The notes under the pieces are model-generated. The model was not told the DNA's origin, made no database searches, and saw only the letters and a list, made by a program, of their open reading frames with translations. This document shows positions 42,815 through 55,000 of a stretch of DNA of 64,000 bases, in pieces; positions within the stretch are counted from its first letter, which is position 1, and every line of letters begins with the position of its first letter. Origin of the DNA: Cercophora sp. LCS_1 (taxonomy: Eukaryota; Ascomycota; Sordariomycetes; Sordariales; Lasiosphaeriaceae); NCBI GenBank assembly GCA_036250225.1, contig JAPZLL010000053.1, forward strand, positions 62,001-126,000. The letters run 5' to 3'. A program made the position numbers and the translations under genes.

Positions 42815-44283
42815 GTTCGTACGACGCGGAGGGTTGGTGCCCGCGTCGTAGGAGACGGTCCGAGAGATGACGATTGGAGACAGCTTGGCGGTGTTGAATG
42901 CGATGGTCGCGAACTGCGACAGGTATTCGGGCGTATTAGACGTCGCACAATTCCCAATGCAACAGCGGCGAGCGGAATCGAGATGATGTCACAAGGGCCT
43001 TGAAGGGAAAAAAGGTTGAACCGGGTTGGCGAAGTGCTCAGGCGATCTTTGGGGGATATGGCCTTCTCGAGAATCGTCAATCGCGGGTGCGTCGGCAGGT
43101 CGAGTCGCAGAAAGGCGTGTTACTGCTTCAATGCGAACGGGAGGATGACTTGGCAATGGGGTGAGGTCGGCTTCGTCTGTCTAAAGGCCGCGGGCTCTGC
43201 CACTGCTGCCGTGTTCCTCCGTTCCGGCTCGCTGTCAAAGGGGCAGGCCGTTCCGATTTCCAATTGCTGCTGCTGGTGGTCCGAGTCGCTCTGCTGTGCG
43301 TTTTTCCAACAAGAATCCACCACCCAGCGTAAACGAGAGACGGAGAAGGGAAGAGTGTCGCGTCTGCGTCTCTTTCGAGATGCTGCCGATGCGATGCAAG
43401 TGAAGTTGAATGGTCGGGCACGTTGGAGTTGGTAATCTGGCCACGAACGCCAAAACGCGCACGATGGGAGATGCAGCTGCAGGTACCCATACAGGGGCGC
43501 AGCACCGGGATTCACGGAGAAAGGTGGGTCTCGTGACTTGTGCGCTAACATTTAATCATCCTCGAAAATTACAGAGGGGAAGGCCTGAGGCTAGCGGCCG
43601 ACCTTCCTCAGCGTGGCGGGGTTTTTCAAATTGCACAGCGGCTGTCTCGCGAGGTCAACCTTTCCACCTTCCTCTTTCCAAGTTCGAGGCTGTGCCTTTC
43701 CGATTGCCAACCCACCGCAATCTGAACAACGCCCATCTCCACCCACGGCCCCAAAGGCCAAGGCAGCTGTTGTCTCTTGCGTTTCTGGGACCATTAATTG
43801 CCCAGACTTTGCGGACAAGGATTGGGCTTCTACGGCGCGCCTGCCTCGAAAACCGCTAGCGCGCTTGCTCATGGTGGGGCACTCGGACAATTTTCACATT
43901 TCGAACAAAAAGAAGTCAACCGGGAAGGTGTGAGATCTTGCGCATCACCGCCTCACTGAACGCGCCCACTGCCGGCGGATACGAGTGGGGCATTTCGTTT
44001 CTGATCTTCTGCGGGCCTTTCAACTTTCTGTTTCCATACTTTCTTTGCGTTTGCGCGCCAATTCCTCTCTCGGCGCGGCACCGCACCCCCACTAAACAAG
44101 GAACCTCAGCGAGGTTCCTTCTCTCTGTCAACGGGCCACCACCAGCACAACCCCTCGATCGAGTTGATCCGCTCAATTTCCTACCAGTCGGCGGTTGCGT
44201 TGGCAGTTGCCAAACCGTCTTGACGTCTCTCGACCGCCTAATTCTCCAGGCTCTGCAGGTTCGTTATCGGGAATCTCGACGTC
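42815..44283. other. divergent promoter region between Orm and the zinc-knuckle gene
   Basis: 1.5 kb with both neighbours transcribed outward. Open frames on both strands (43.0-43.9 kb) conflict and have no domain. The T/C-rich stretch from about 44000 to 44280, ending in CGTCATGG, probably includes the zinc-knuckle gene leader. Nothing else is seen. Confidence 0.45.
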
Positions 44284-46368
44284 ATGGCAGACGCCACAGC
44301 TCCGGCGCCCCAGGCGCCCGGCCAGACGCCCGGCAGCCCCAGTACCGCGAATCGCGGCGTCAAACGCCGGGCCGATGAGGCGACAGGCCCCAAGGCTAAG
44401 AACCCCAAGACCGAAGCGAACACACAACATCCAAACAAGAAGAGGAAGAAGAAGTCGAAGAGTGGCGGCAAGTCTCTGAAGAGAAAGAGGGAACTTGCAG
44501 CGGGGGAGGCGTGGGAAGCTGCCAAAGCGGCTGTTGCTGCCAACTGGGACGACGACGAAGCCTTGGGGTCCAGTTCCCCTTCCGACCCAGCACCGAGTGG
44601 GAACAACCCCGGTCAAGATTCAGAGATCACCCACAATGGCCAGAATGGGCTTTCCGCGCCGACGCTGACCGCGACCGTTGACCTTCCGAACCCGTCTCCT
44701 GGCATCGAATTCTTCATAAACAAGACAACATGGCAGCTGCCAAGGCCCTACGTTGCATGGGAAAAGATGTTCATCCTGTGGCTCAAGTATGTGGTCAGGT
44801 CGAATCTCACCCATAGGGATATCAGATACCCCGATGTGATGAAAGATGTCTTTTACTACCATCTGCTCGTCATGCAACGCATTCCCAAGGACGAGGCCGA
44901 CAAAATCATGCAGGAGGATGTGGTCACCCAGCTTCAAGCGGAGACGCTCGCGGAGTTGATCACCGAAGCTGAACTGCTCAAGGACAACAACGGCATGGAT
45001 CCCGAGAAGATGCCCGAGCTGGCGAGGGCCCGGCTTAGCGAGATTCGGGACCCGGCTGAGCCAGAGTGGGCTGGTCCGTGGACTCTTCCGTCCAACTACC
45101 GCTTTGCTCGCGAGCTGGAACTGATTCCCGTTCAAGACACCGAGTCTTTGATCAAGTTTTTCAGGTTCTGGTGCGCCTGGCTTGTCATTTTCAGCAGGGA
45201 CACCGGTCTCGAAATAGATCCCAACACAGGATTGTCCGAGGAGCTTATCATGGTCAACCATGGCACGCCTGAAGCACAAGACAAAGGGCCTCTGGCTGGC
45301 AAGGTCATGTCTGCGTTTACCGAGTGGCTTGCTTGGACCCCGATTCACGACGAGGACAAGCTCAAGCAGATAGCCAATGCCGCGAGAAGATACATTTCCA
45401 CACTTGACGAATTGGGCTGGGAGCAGTTGCTGTCTGGCGCAGTTCGCCCAACCACCAAATGCCCCCCGGCTGATCAGCGGAGACGTATCTGGAAGAACAG
45501 CCTCGTGAGACCGTTTGTTATCAGCCCCTACGAGACATATTGCGTCGACTGTTGGTCGTATCAGCATGTCTTGGCAGACTGCCCTGTCAAGTGCGTTGCT
45601 TGCCTTTCCCACGAGCACACCATCCACGACTGCCCAGTGAAGAAGACAACCCCGTGTTATCTTTGCAGAATCGACGGTCACTCGGCCCACGGGTGTCCTG
45701 GTTACAGAGGGCGTGAAAGAACTGGAATGGAGCAGCTGTATCCTGGTCTGTACATCATCATCCCCGATCCCCTCAAGATCCGGAAGATCAAGAACAGACA
45801 CATTGCATGCTACAGCTGCGCTTCGGACAAGCACTACTATCATGATTGTCCTGGCAGCAAGGAGAAGGGGATCTCCAAGAAAAACACCCAGCCCGCCTTT
45901 TGGAAGTTCGACTCACTGTGGTCCAAGTTCCAGTATGTTGATCCCGAGTCTGACTTTGACCCCGACGACGAGGAGCAGAAGCGTCTCCGCCGCCTCGCGT
46001 TGACGATGCCAAAGGGACGGGAGGACCGTCCCAACTTCAACTTTGAGCACAGCATTGTGCCGGAGGACAACGTCGAGTATGAAGAGGCGGAGGACGACGA
46101 TGATGATGAAGAGCTTGCGTACTTTCGCGAGCAGGCTGAAAGAGCGGAAGCCTACGGCGCCTTTAACTACTCGACCCTTCGCAAAGTTAACCTCCCTGGC
46201 CAGGGCAAGGGCAAGGGCAAGACCAAGAAGAACAAGGCCAAGAACAAGGGCGGCGGCCAACCTGGTGGACAGAATGGAGGTGGTTCAGGCGGAGGTGGTC
46301 GCAGGGGTGGAAACGCAGGTGGGCGTGGCGGCTTTGGCCGCAGCAAGCCGAAACGCGGCAAGGCGTAA
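44284..46368 (+). CDS. CCHC zinc-knuckle protein with Gly/Arg-rich tail
   Basis: A 694-aa intronless protein, probably nuclear and RNA-binding. The N-terminus has a basic signal (KKRKKKSKSGGKSLKRKRE). Residues about 135-410 form an ordered helical domain I do not recognise (for example TTWQLPRPYVAWEKMFILWL). Four CCHC knuckles of the form C-x2-C-x4-H-x4-C follow: Cys420/423/His428/Cys433, Cys437/440/His445/Cys450, Cys458/461/His466/Cys471 and Cys509/512/His517/Cys522. The first three are nearly contiguous, the fourth is 38 residues on. An acidic patch (EAEDDDDDEE) and a GK/RGG-rich tail end the protein. The knuckle array recalls Air1/Air2 of the TRAMP complex, but the large N-terminal domain does not, so I leave it unnamed. 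The stop overlaps a GTAAGT sequence, so a further 3' exon cannot be excluded. Confidence 0.85.
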   Translation: MADATAPAPQAPGQTPGSPSTANRGVKRRADEATGPKAKNPKTEANTQHPNKKRKKKSKSGGKSLKRKRELAAGEAWEAAKAAVAANWDDDEALGSSSPSDPAPSGNNPGQDSEITHNGQNGLSAPTLTATVDLPNPSPGIEFFINKTTWQLPRPYVAWEKMFILWLKYVVRSNLTHRDIRYPDVMKDVFYYHLLVMQRIPKDEADKIMQEDVVTQLQAETLAELITEAELLKDNNGMDPEKMPELARARLSEIRDPAEPEWAGPWTLPSNYRFARELELIPVQDTESLIKFFRFWCAWLVIFSRDTGLEIDPNTGLSEELIMVNHGTPEAQDKGPLAGKVMSAFTEWLAWTPIHDEDKLKQIANAARRYISTLDELGWEQLLSGAVRPTTKCPPADQRRRIWKNSLVRPFVISPYETYCVDCWSYQHVLADCPVKCVACLSHEHTIHDCPVKKTTPCYLCRIDGHSAHGCPGYRGRERTGMEQLYPGLYIIIPDPLKIRKIKNRHIACYSCASDKHYYHDCPGSKEKGISKKNTQPAFWKFDSLWSKFQYVDPESDFDPDDEEQKRLRRLALTMPKGREDRPNFNFEHSIVPEDNVEYEEAEDDDDDEELAYFREQAERAEAYGAFNYSTLRKVNLPGQGKGKGKTKKNKAKNKGGGQPGGQNGGGSGGGGRRGGNAGGRGGFGRSKPKRGKA

Positions 46369-48064
46369 GTAAATCAGGCGCCAAGACACTGATTCGGGGG
46401 TGCCTTTATGGTGATTGGGAGAGACGGACGACACGGGTATTGTAGGTTACAAGGAGCAGACGGCTGGATTGAACTTTGAGAATTGGGACGGTGGAATCAC
46501 ACCGCGGCGCAACTTAGAGCATCAAATGGGACGCCGCGACGGATAACGAGAGCGCATGCGCCGCCATGACTGGCGCAATAATGATAGCCCCAGAGGTAGT
46601 GGGCTAATAAAAGCCTCGACTAGTTCAGGGTCAATGGGAGCCTCTGGTTTCCCATCACTGTGGCTGTGTTTCACATGTGCTTATCGCCTTGCGGTTCTAC
46701 TCGTCCGAAGCCAACGTCGACAGCAACCATCAACTGACATCGAAGGAGGGGCACATGGTCCGGCCCGAAGCGAACCAGAATCCTTTTGTCAACTTGTTTC
46801 GAAACATTTCTAGTCATGGGTTGCACATGAAGTGGGGTCTTTTAGTGCCGGCACTCGGACGCGTAAAAAGTGTCGAGGTGGTTTGCTGCGAACCCAGTGT
46901 TGCACTGTGCAGTCAAGTCGGCCCGCTTTCTGTCTTGTTCAACGAAACAGAGGAATATCGTTCCTGCGCTGCTGGCTCCCCAAAAATGCAAATGCAACTG
47001 CAAAATGCGGCCCCGTTTGAACACCTCATCACCCGATCGATGAACTGTTATATCACCGGAGAATTAAGGCTGGGGTACGGTAGCTTGGGCAGCGATCAGA
47101 TCAGCAAGACCAAAAGTCTGGGGAAGCCGTGCAGCCCCAACCTGTCAGTTTGAATGCGGGGCGCTTAAGATCTTTTATACGCCCGCCACGTCGGGACAGC
47201 ACGGGACACGCGCCAGGAACGCGCGTGTTTCGCGCGGCAGTCGTGATGCCGTGGCACGCCAAGATGCCAGCCACATGGATTCCCGGGTTTGGTTGGCCGG
47301 TTTGATTGGGCGAGTGTTTCGCAAAGCTCTTTATCGATAGCGCTTCAGCGTTGCTCTGCAGCTCGACAGCTTTTCCCCGCCAACGGGTCAACCCCCTCTG
47401 CAGCAGCTCCGGCCGTTTCAGGCCTCGCAACTGGCCGAGAGCATAGGCCGCCCGAGACGGGCAAGACAAGCTGCAGGATGCATGCAGGCCCGCTTACCGA
47501 ACGGCCAGTCAGGTCGCCCGGCGCGGTCAGTCGCGGGTGTTAGTTCGCTGCGGCATGCTGCATGTCGATGGCTGCAACCAGAGCAACGCCGTGAGTGAGT
47601 CACTCATCGCCATTCGATTCGGGAAAGCTGCGAGAGGGGAGACACAGGGCGATGGGTGATAGCAAAAGGGTTTTGCACAAGGGGGGGAAACTGAGGGAGT
47701 ATAAGCGGCCGTTTCTGTCTGTTTTGTTAGTTTCTTTGATTCTTGTCCTGATATTTCGGGATCTTGTGTTGAAATCAGCCTGGTCTGAATGAGAAGCCTC
47801 ATCAAGAACGCTCGATCCAGTTCTCTTGTTTCGTCTCACAGGCATCCCATCCATCTTCTTGTTTATTGTGCTTGTCCTGTCCTGCATCGCCCCGAATCCC
47901 CTCAATTGGCTGGCCCTTGCATCAAAGAACCACACATTGTTTTGCATCGACGATAGGCATATCGCCAGCACACCAGCTTGGCTCCGCCGTCGAAAACAAC
48001 ACTCGACGGGATTGGTGTGCGTGTTACCGGCCGGCCACAACCACGACATGGTGCTGGAGACATC
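46369..48064. other. intergenic region upstream of the F-box-like gene
   Basis: 1.7 kb between two plus-strand genes: the zinc-knuckle 3' flank, then the F-box gene promoter. A TATAAG sequence lies at about 47701. Frames such as 46677-47153 have no domain and no conserved composition. Confidence 0.45.
47701..47706 (+). promoter_or_regulatory. possible TATA-like element upstream of the F-box-like gene
   Basis: TATAAG about 360 bp before the ATG at 48065, followed by a T/C-rich stretch that could be the leader. Weak evidence, from sequence and position only. Confidence 0.28.
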
Positions 48065-50395
48065 ATGGCAACATCACCTAACGCATTCTACTGCCTGTGG
48101 CAGGAGGAGTCCATCCGCGAGAAGCTGTTTGAGCTGCTACCGAAGGAAGACATCTGTAACGTCCGCCTAGCCAACTCGGCCTGCTGCAACTTGGTCACCA
48201 AGCGCCTCTTTCTGCGCACCCATCTCACCTTCACCGCAAACACCTTCACCAAACCCAGTCGGATCCAGGCCCTATCACGTATCGGCCATCACATCGAGCA
48301 TCTCACCTTCACCCTCGCCCACTCGGACGCCACCTTCCTCCCACCGCTCATCCACCCGCACTCGGGCCGCGAGCTATGCTTCCTCTACACCCCCTACACA
48401 ACCATGACCTCGACGCTGGTCCGGCCCAAATACGCCAACTCGGAACTCGGCGAGATCCTCACCCAGCAATACCCGCCCCTCTTCCACGCAGCCTCCAACG
48501 TGCCCTCGTTCATCTACGCCCTGAAAAACCTCCCCAACATGCGGCATCTCACCATCAAAACCCCCTCCCAGCCCGCCTCGGAACGCTATCGCCGCAGCAT
48601 AGTCGACTACGCCCTCATCAGCCTGCGCATCGCGGTAGAGCGAACCTCGCTCCCCAGACTGACCAAGCTCAGCCTCTCCTCGGTCCACCCCTCCTCCTTT
48701 GTATACCTCCGTCCCACACCCGGGTTCGGCTGCTCCCCCAACGCCCTAAAGCGATGGCGACAAATCCGCAAGCTCAACATCTGTGTCGAATCCTGGGACT
48801 TTTACGGCCCCTCACCAGGCCTGGACCACCTGAAAATCATTGACGATTACATCCGCATCTTCGCGCCTCAGCTCGAAAAGTTCTCCTTCACATGGCTCGG
48901 CCGTCGCGGACCTTGTCCCCTGGCATTAGCAGGCGACCCGCTCTTTGCCCCGCCACGACACACCAAGAAGTTGTTCGCTGAAGTCACGAGCCCCATGTCG
49001 CCGCTGCCTGCATCGCCGCCGCGCACGCCCATGGTCATGACCAAGTTGCGGAGCATGGCGGTGCGGAACGCGACCATGAATGCGCCGCAGCTGCGCGGGC
49101 TGATTGTCAGCCACAAGGAGAGCGTGAGAGAGTTTGATTTTGATAACGTGGCGCTGATCAAGGGCGGAAGTTGGGATGAGGCGTTGGCGCCCCTCGAGAA
49201 GGGAGGCGAGGGCGGCGCGAGTGAGAGCAGTGGGAGCTGGTCGAGGTATTCGATGAGTGGGAGTGAGGGGAGTTTGAGTCGGCCTGGTACGGCGGGGAGC
49301 TCAGTTGAGGACGTGGGCGCGAGTGCGGCGGCCAAGGCGGCGAGCAAGGAGTTGTTTGATGTGGATCTGGATGGGATGGTGTTTGGCGGGGTAAATGATG
49401 TCGAGAGGTTGGAGATGGGTGTGGAGGAGTGGGCGAGGGGCGTTACGGCTGCTGCTGCGGCTGAGGGCGCGGAGGAGGATGGTGGGTTGGCGTCTGATAT
49501 TGAGGCGGCGAGGGAGGCGAGTATGGGATTCAGCACGAAGCTGAAGAAGAGAAGGCTCAGGAAAAAGAAGTCGAGGCATCATAGGGATGAAGAGACGGAG
49601 GATGAGAGGAGACAGAGGAAGAGGGAGAAGGAGGAGAAGAGGGAGGACAAGAAGTCGAGGTCGAGGAGCCATAAGCGCTCCAAGTCAGATGAGTCGTCGA
49701 ATCGCTCGCATAGTCGGGCGGGTTCGTCGAGGCATCGGCGACGACATCATTCTGAGGAGATCCCTGAGGTACCTAGCCTGCCAGAGGTCATTTGCACCGA
49801 GGATGAGGCCTTTTACCGACCACGTCCCAAGACTCCCCCCAGGACGCCACCCAGGACGCCTCCTCGGACACCGCCAAGACAGCGGGAGGTTCAACAAGAG
49901 GCTGAACCACGGCCCATGGAGATCACAGCTCCCATCCTCAACACGGAGCCTCTCCCGGTTCTACTCCAACCAGCCGTCTATAACCCCAACGCCGCTTCTC
50001 CAACCCGTAAGCCTTCCTCCGAACTGTCATCGGTGCAGCTCTCGATCGAGGCTGACCTCGCCGAGGCAGAGGCGCGGAGCTCAGCATTGCAAAGGGCAAA
50101 GGAGACAGTATTGATGAGACTGGCCGGGAGGAGAAAGACGGCAAGCAAAGAGTCAGCAGCTGTTGCTGCCGGGCTGTCAGCGTTGAACCTGGGGATGGGA
50201 GGAGTCGGCATGCAGATGGCCAATCCCAGCATTCCCCAGAACTTGGGGAGCTGTGGCAGCACTGTTGGGCTGCGTCTCCGAGAGGGTTTGTTTGGACGGA
50301 GCATGGGCAACGTGAGTGTTGTGACGGACCGAAGGGGCTTGAGTTTGGCGAGCGAGGGCAGCGCATTGGTGCCGTTGATGTTTAGTCGCGCCTGA
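48065..50395 (+). CDS. F-box-like protein with Arg/Ser-rich tail
   Basis: A 776-aa intronless protein. Residues about 14-55 (EESIREKLFELLPKEDICNV followed by RLANSACCNLVT) have the F-box pattern that binds Skp1 in SCF ubiquitin ligases. Residues about 60-300 are ordered, with leucine-rich stretches (RHLTIKTPSQP, RKLNICVESWDFYGP) that may form a substrate-binding fold. Residues 330-500 are Ser/Gly/Ala-rich. A basic Arg/Ser/Lys segment (RSRSHKRSKSDESSNRSHSR) and four TPPR units (about residue 590) follow. The start at 48065 is preferred over an upstream in-frame ATG at 47978 because MATSPNAFYCLWQEES begins the ordered domain. Substrates are unknown. Confidence 0.8.
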   Translation: MATSPNAFYCLWQEESIREKLFELLPKEDICNVRLANSACCNLVTKRLFLRTHLTFTANTFTKPSRIQALSRIGHHIEHLTFTLAHSDATFLPPLIHPHSGRELCFLYTPYTTMTSTLVRPKYANSELGEILTQQYPPLFHAASNVPSFIYALKNLPNMRHLTIKTPSQPASERYRRSIVDYALISLRIAVERTSLPRLTKLSLSSVHPSSFVYLRPTPGFGCSPNALKRWRQIRKLNICVESWDFYGPSPGLDHLKIIDDYIRIFAPQLEKFSFTWLGRRGPCPLALAGDPLFAPPRHTKKLFAEVTSPMSPLPASPPRTPMVMTKLRSMAVRNATMNAPQLRGLIVSHKESVREFDFDNVALIKGGSWDEALAPLEKGGEGGASESSGSWSRYSMSGSEGSLSRPGTAGSSVEDVGASAAAKAASKELFDVDLDGMVFGGVNDVERLEMGVEEWARGVTAAAAAEGAEEDGGLASDIEAAREASMGFSTKLKKRRLRKKKSRHHRDEETEDERRQRKREKEEKREDKKSRSRSHKRSKSDESSNRSHSRAGSSRHRRRHHSEEIPEVPSLPEVICTEDEAFYRPRPKTPPRTPPRTPPRTPPRQREVQQEAEPRPMEITAPILNTEPLPVLLQPAVYNPNAASPTRKPSSELSSVQLSIEADLAEAEARSSALQRAKETVLMRLAGRRKTASKESAAVAAGLSALNLGMGGVGMQMANPSIPQNLGSCGSTVGLRLREGLFGRSMGNVSVVTDRRGLSLASEGSALVPLMFSRA

Positions 50396-52035
50396 ATGAG
50401 GCGTTTGGCTTTGTTTCCACTATTATGACTGTATGGCCGCAATGCTTTGTGGATACGGGCTGAGGAGTTAGTCGTAAAGGATGGAAAGGCATGACTGGAT
50501 GGAGTTGTGGAGGAAAAGCCACGGTTGGATGCGATGGTTGATGGACTGGCTGACTGACTGACTGCATGAGCTGCCGGGCGACGGAACAGCGGCATATGAC
50601 TTGTAATGACGCTCACTGTAATGACCATTTCTTGTGTTCCATATTTCCATCTTCATATTCGATATTCAATATCATGAACATAGCAGCTTTACACCACTTT
50701 TGGTTGTGCGTGACCTGTGTAGAAACAGGAGTAATACAACCTTGCTGATCCGACCGGTGCCTCATCCGATGGCTAAAACGCCCATTATCAGATGAATGGG
50801 GATTAGGTGCGCACCTTCGCTACCTTTCGCTTCGGTGCTACCTTTCTGGAAGGTGGCCAATTGAGCGTATTAAAGCTGGGGTCCGTAGGAAGGGCGCATT
50901 GCTCTGAGTTGCCCGGCAGCAGCACCGCAATTCGCGGTGCGCACGTTGCACAGCTGTGATATGTCAGAGGTGACAGACACCTCGCAGCCAAGACAGCGCT
51001 CTGGAAGAGGCCTTCGGCGAGGGCGGGGCCAATGATCACCACCGATCAGCACCTCTCCACCAAAAAGTTGGCGCGGGAGCATGGGTGCAAGCTCGGCGGT
51101 CGAATCATGCCGCCAATTGACGGAGTTGGACGCAACTGGCCATCTAGAGCAGCAGACAAACAACCTTGGCATGGGAGAAACTGCTTTGCTGCGATTTGCG
51201 CACGCGAATTTGATAATGACGTTCTGCATGGAAATGCGAAAGGTGAAGGCATCGGTCAAGTCATTCGCGCAGCCTGTCCGTGCGCCAAACCCGCACCACA
51301 TCTCGATCGTTGCTGCTCTTTCTGATGGCCGGTTCTGGCCAGCTCTGCCAAGGTGCCCAGCACGTTCCAGCTTCGGCTGATGTTTCCTCCAGCTGAGAAC
51401 TGCTCGAATTCGACTGCATTTGCATCCGTCGCTCTGCTTCTGCATTCTCCCACCACTCCTCTACCGATCCGTTCCCACTTTTTGGTAGTCGCAACAGAGT
51501 TGTCAAGGCGCGCCCGTCGCCGGCTTCTCTCCCCTTCCGCCCCTTTGTCCTCGACCCGCCGGTTGACACCAGAGCGGCCGTGGCGGCGGTTGGAACAAAC
51601 AGCTGCGGCAGCCCTTTTTTTTCCCCCCCTTCGACGCCCATCAGCCATCCCGAGTCCTGCGGCTGTTGCCCGCCGATGAGCTGATCCCGAGCCTCCGTGA
51701 CAACTTGTCCCCCGCACCGAATCGCCTGACAATTTACGCCCCCGAGTCTCCCTGCGCGAAAAAAGAAAAGAAAAGGAAAAAAAAAGCCGATCGCGACCGA
51801 GCGCCGCCCGTCGCCGCAATTCTGACCATCACGGAGCCCACGGAAGCGGCGAATATTCACGGTGTTACACTGCTCGCATTTCCGCGGCAGTCCTAGACGG
51901 CCGTTCCGACCCCCGATCCCGTTTAGCGGTTGAGAAAGGTGCTGTTCCGAACCCACGACAGACTATCCTCACGCTCGACATGACATGCAGGCGCATCGCG
52001 CGTCCCGACTAGGCTGTCCCTTATAGTTGCTGAAG
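50396..52035. other. intergenic region upstream of the histidine kinase gene
   Basis: 1.6 kb. Frames at 50.87-51.96 kb overlap on both strands without domains. The 51.4-52.0 kb part is T/C-rich with short A tracts and probably contains the kinase gene leader. A GACT tetranucleotide run lies near 50550-50564. Confidence 0.45.
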
Positions 52036-55000
52036 ATGAGGATCGCAATCCGGGAGCAGCTTGCGGCGCTCGTCATCTTCGCCGTGCTGGTTGCTCTCGC
52101 CATTGTCTCGATTCCGACATGGCTCTACGTGTACAACTTTGTCGTCTCTGTTGAGTCGGGCGGTCTGGAACTGACTGCGTCGCTCAAGGCTGCGCGGATA
52201 TCGTCAGAGATCGACCTCGTGCAGACCACCGTTCAGACCATCTCGACCCGTCTGCTGCTGCAAAATGGGTTTACAAACTACTACAACAAGAACGCCACAG
52301 ACCCGTCTGGCGACCCTTGGGCCGAAGCCCGGGACGATCTGGAGAGTGCGCTGAGCGCGTCGGGTTTCTCGGGTTTGCTGCAGGCGCGTCTCTACTCTCG
52401 AAATATCACAGGAGAACGCAGCGGGCTCCTCAATCTTACTGGCAATGCTGTCGCCGAGAATGGGCCCATTATTCTCCCGTACAAAGCACCTGATGGCAGC
52501 GACATTCACCTGGGCAGCGAAGAGTACGGCTACCCACCGGCCCTGTACCCCACCATCAACTACATCCCCCTGAACCGAACCAATGCCTACATGCCAACGC
52601 CGGCTTATGCCGCCACCGTCTTCCCCGGTGTGTCGTTAGGAAACGGCAGTGAGGGCAACGGGGTTCTCCTTGGCCCATTAGTTATCAACGACACATTTGC
52701 GCTTATCTCCATCACAGCCCCGGTCAGGATGAACAGCAACAATGGCTACATCCTCGGCTATATGACAGTTGTTGCGAGCGCCACGAGCCTCATCGAGGTT
52801 CAGGTGTCAAACGAGGGATTAGGGAATACGGGTATTGTGCTGCTAGTCGGCACTATAAATCCGTGGAATCATTTCAACGAGACTCTGGCGCCCACGAATG
52901 CAACCTTCAAGGCCCCCGTGGACGAATTTGCACGGCAGCCCGTTCAATTCCTTCTTCCTCCTCCCGATCCACCAACTCCGGGGCTGGCCGACCGTCATAG
53001 CGATTTGAGCATTGAAAAGAGCAACTTTGATGCTGCCTGGCCCATATCCAGATACCCCGCTGTTTTGGACGTTTTCTATAAGATTGAAAAGGTCCCTAGA
53101 CCAAACTTTTCCATGAGTCAGTTGTCGACCACGAATGAGCAGGGCTATTCGGTTGCGGTTGGGGTTGCTCGGCCGCAGACGTCGCTCGTGACGTGGGCTG
53201 TTGTTGTCGAGCAGGATCATCGCGAGGCCTTCGAGCCCATCCGAACTTTGAGGAGCATCCTTCTTGGGTGTGTCTTTGGAACGGCTGGATTAGTTCTGTT
53301 CCTCGTCTTCCCCTGTGCGCACCTAAGCGTTATGCCTATTAGAAGACTGAAGGCCGCGACAGAAAAGTCGATTGCTCCTCCGGGATACGAGGAGGACTCA
53401 GACGAGGAATTCGACGAAGAGAACCCGAGCTCTGGGGGAACTACCTCGGGTCGATCTGAAAAGGGCCTGTTTGCTTCGATACGGCGAAAGATTCGCAAGA
53501 GACGCAAGGCGAAGTTAAGAGCTGGCATTTCGAACGAGCCGTCCCGGCGACAGTTCAAGATACCCGCCCGTGTGGAGGACCGCAAACATTTTGTCACAGA
53601 TGAGCTGACAGAGCTCACGCTAACCTTTAATGAGATGACAGAAGAGCTGGTGAAGCAGTACACGTCGTTGGATGAGAAGGTAGCTGAGCGGACGAGAGAA
53701 TTGGAGATCAGCAAGAAGGCGGCCGAAGCTGCGAACGAGAGCAAGACGTTGTTCATCGCCAACATCTCACACGAGCTCAAGACGCCTCTCAACGGCATCA
53801 TGGGCATGTGTGCGGTTTGCATGGAGGAAGACGACCTCAACCGTATCAAGCAGTCGCTCAAGACTCTGTACAAGTCGGGCGACCTTCTGCTCCATCTCCT
53901 CGAGGACTTGCTGAGCTTTTCCAAGAACCAGATTGGGCAGCAAGTCAGCCTTGAAGAGAAGGAGTTCCGTCTCGGCGAGGTGCGGTCGCAGATGCTTGCC
54001 ATCTTTGACAAGCAAGTCCGCGAGAGCAAGATATCATTTTCGGTCAATTTTGTCGGGCCTCAACCCGAAGACATCAGTCCAAGCCCCGACCGACGGACCA
54101 GCACGGACAGGAAGCTTCCGGCTATTGGCCCTGGCGGAGTCGGAAGACTCAAGGACATGTGTCTGTGGGGCGACCAGCACCGCATCCTGCAGGTCATTAT
54201 CAACCTGGTGAATAACAGCTTGAAGTTCACGCCTCCGGGTGGCAGGGTAGAACTGAGGATACGATGTGTGGGTGAGAAAGAGGAGCCCAGTGACGAGAGT
54301 AGGACCTCGTCATTTTCCAAATCCGGGTCTAACCGGGCTGGTCGAACACGGCACCGCGTAGGGTCGGGGTCGACAAATTCGGCGAGCTCCAAGCCTACCC
54401 ATTCACCGGCGGCGGCCCAGCTCAAGGGGGGCACTGCACTATCTATCAACCCCCTAGATCCCAAATCCACGCCACATGTGTACATTCGCGAGCGCTCGCC
54501 AACGCCACCGCCCCCGAATGCCAAGTCGTACATTTTCGAGTTTGAGGTTGAGGACACAGGGCCGGGCATCGCCGAGAGCATGCAGCAGAAGATCTTTGAG
54601 CCTTTTGTCCAGGGCGACCTTGGGCTCAGCAAGAAGTTTGGCGGTACGGGTCTGGGACTGAGCATCTGCTCCCAGCTGGCCACCATCATGGGTGGCTCCA
54701 TCTCGCTGAAGAGTACTGTCGGTGTTGGCACAACCTTTACCATGCAGATTCCGCTCAAATACGTCACGGATCGGTAAGTTCTTCGATGCCCATGCACGCC
54801 CTCTGGTAATTAACTAACTCGGCCAGGCCATCAAGCACAGCATCGAGCAGCTTAAAGTCGCGGCCGCCCAGCGTAGGTTCCACGGATGGTGAGAAACGCA
54901 ACTCGTTTTCCAAAGAAAACCAACATGTCCACCCACCTCCTCCCACTGCGGTGCTTGACAAGCAGCCACGGCTAGTTGGGCTCAGTCAGCCATTCTTCAC

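Noticed and set aside
44284..46368. Retrotransposon Gag for the zinc-knuckle gene
   Set aside because: No reverse transcriptase, integrase, long terminal repeats or target-site duplication nearby; kept only as a possible domesticated origin in the findings.
46677..47153. 158-codon plus frame downstream of the zinc-knuckle gene
   Set aside because: No recognisable domain, no codon bias and no leader features; likely 3' flank DNA.
50870..51956. Overlapping minus-strand frames (191, 187, 231 codons)
   Set aside because: They overlap one another in different frames and lie in the probable leader and promoter of the histidine kinase gene.
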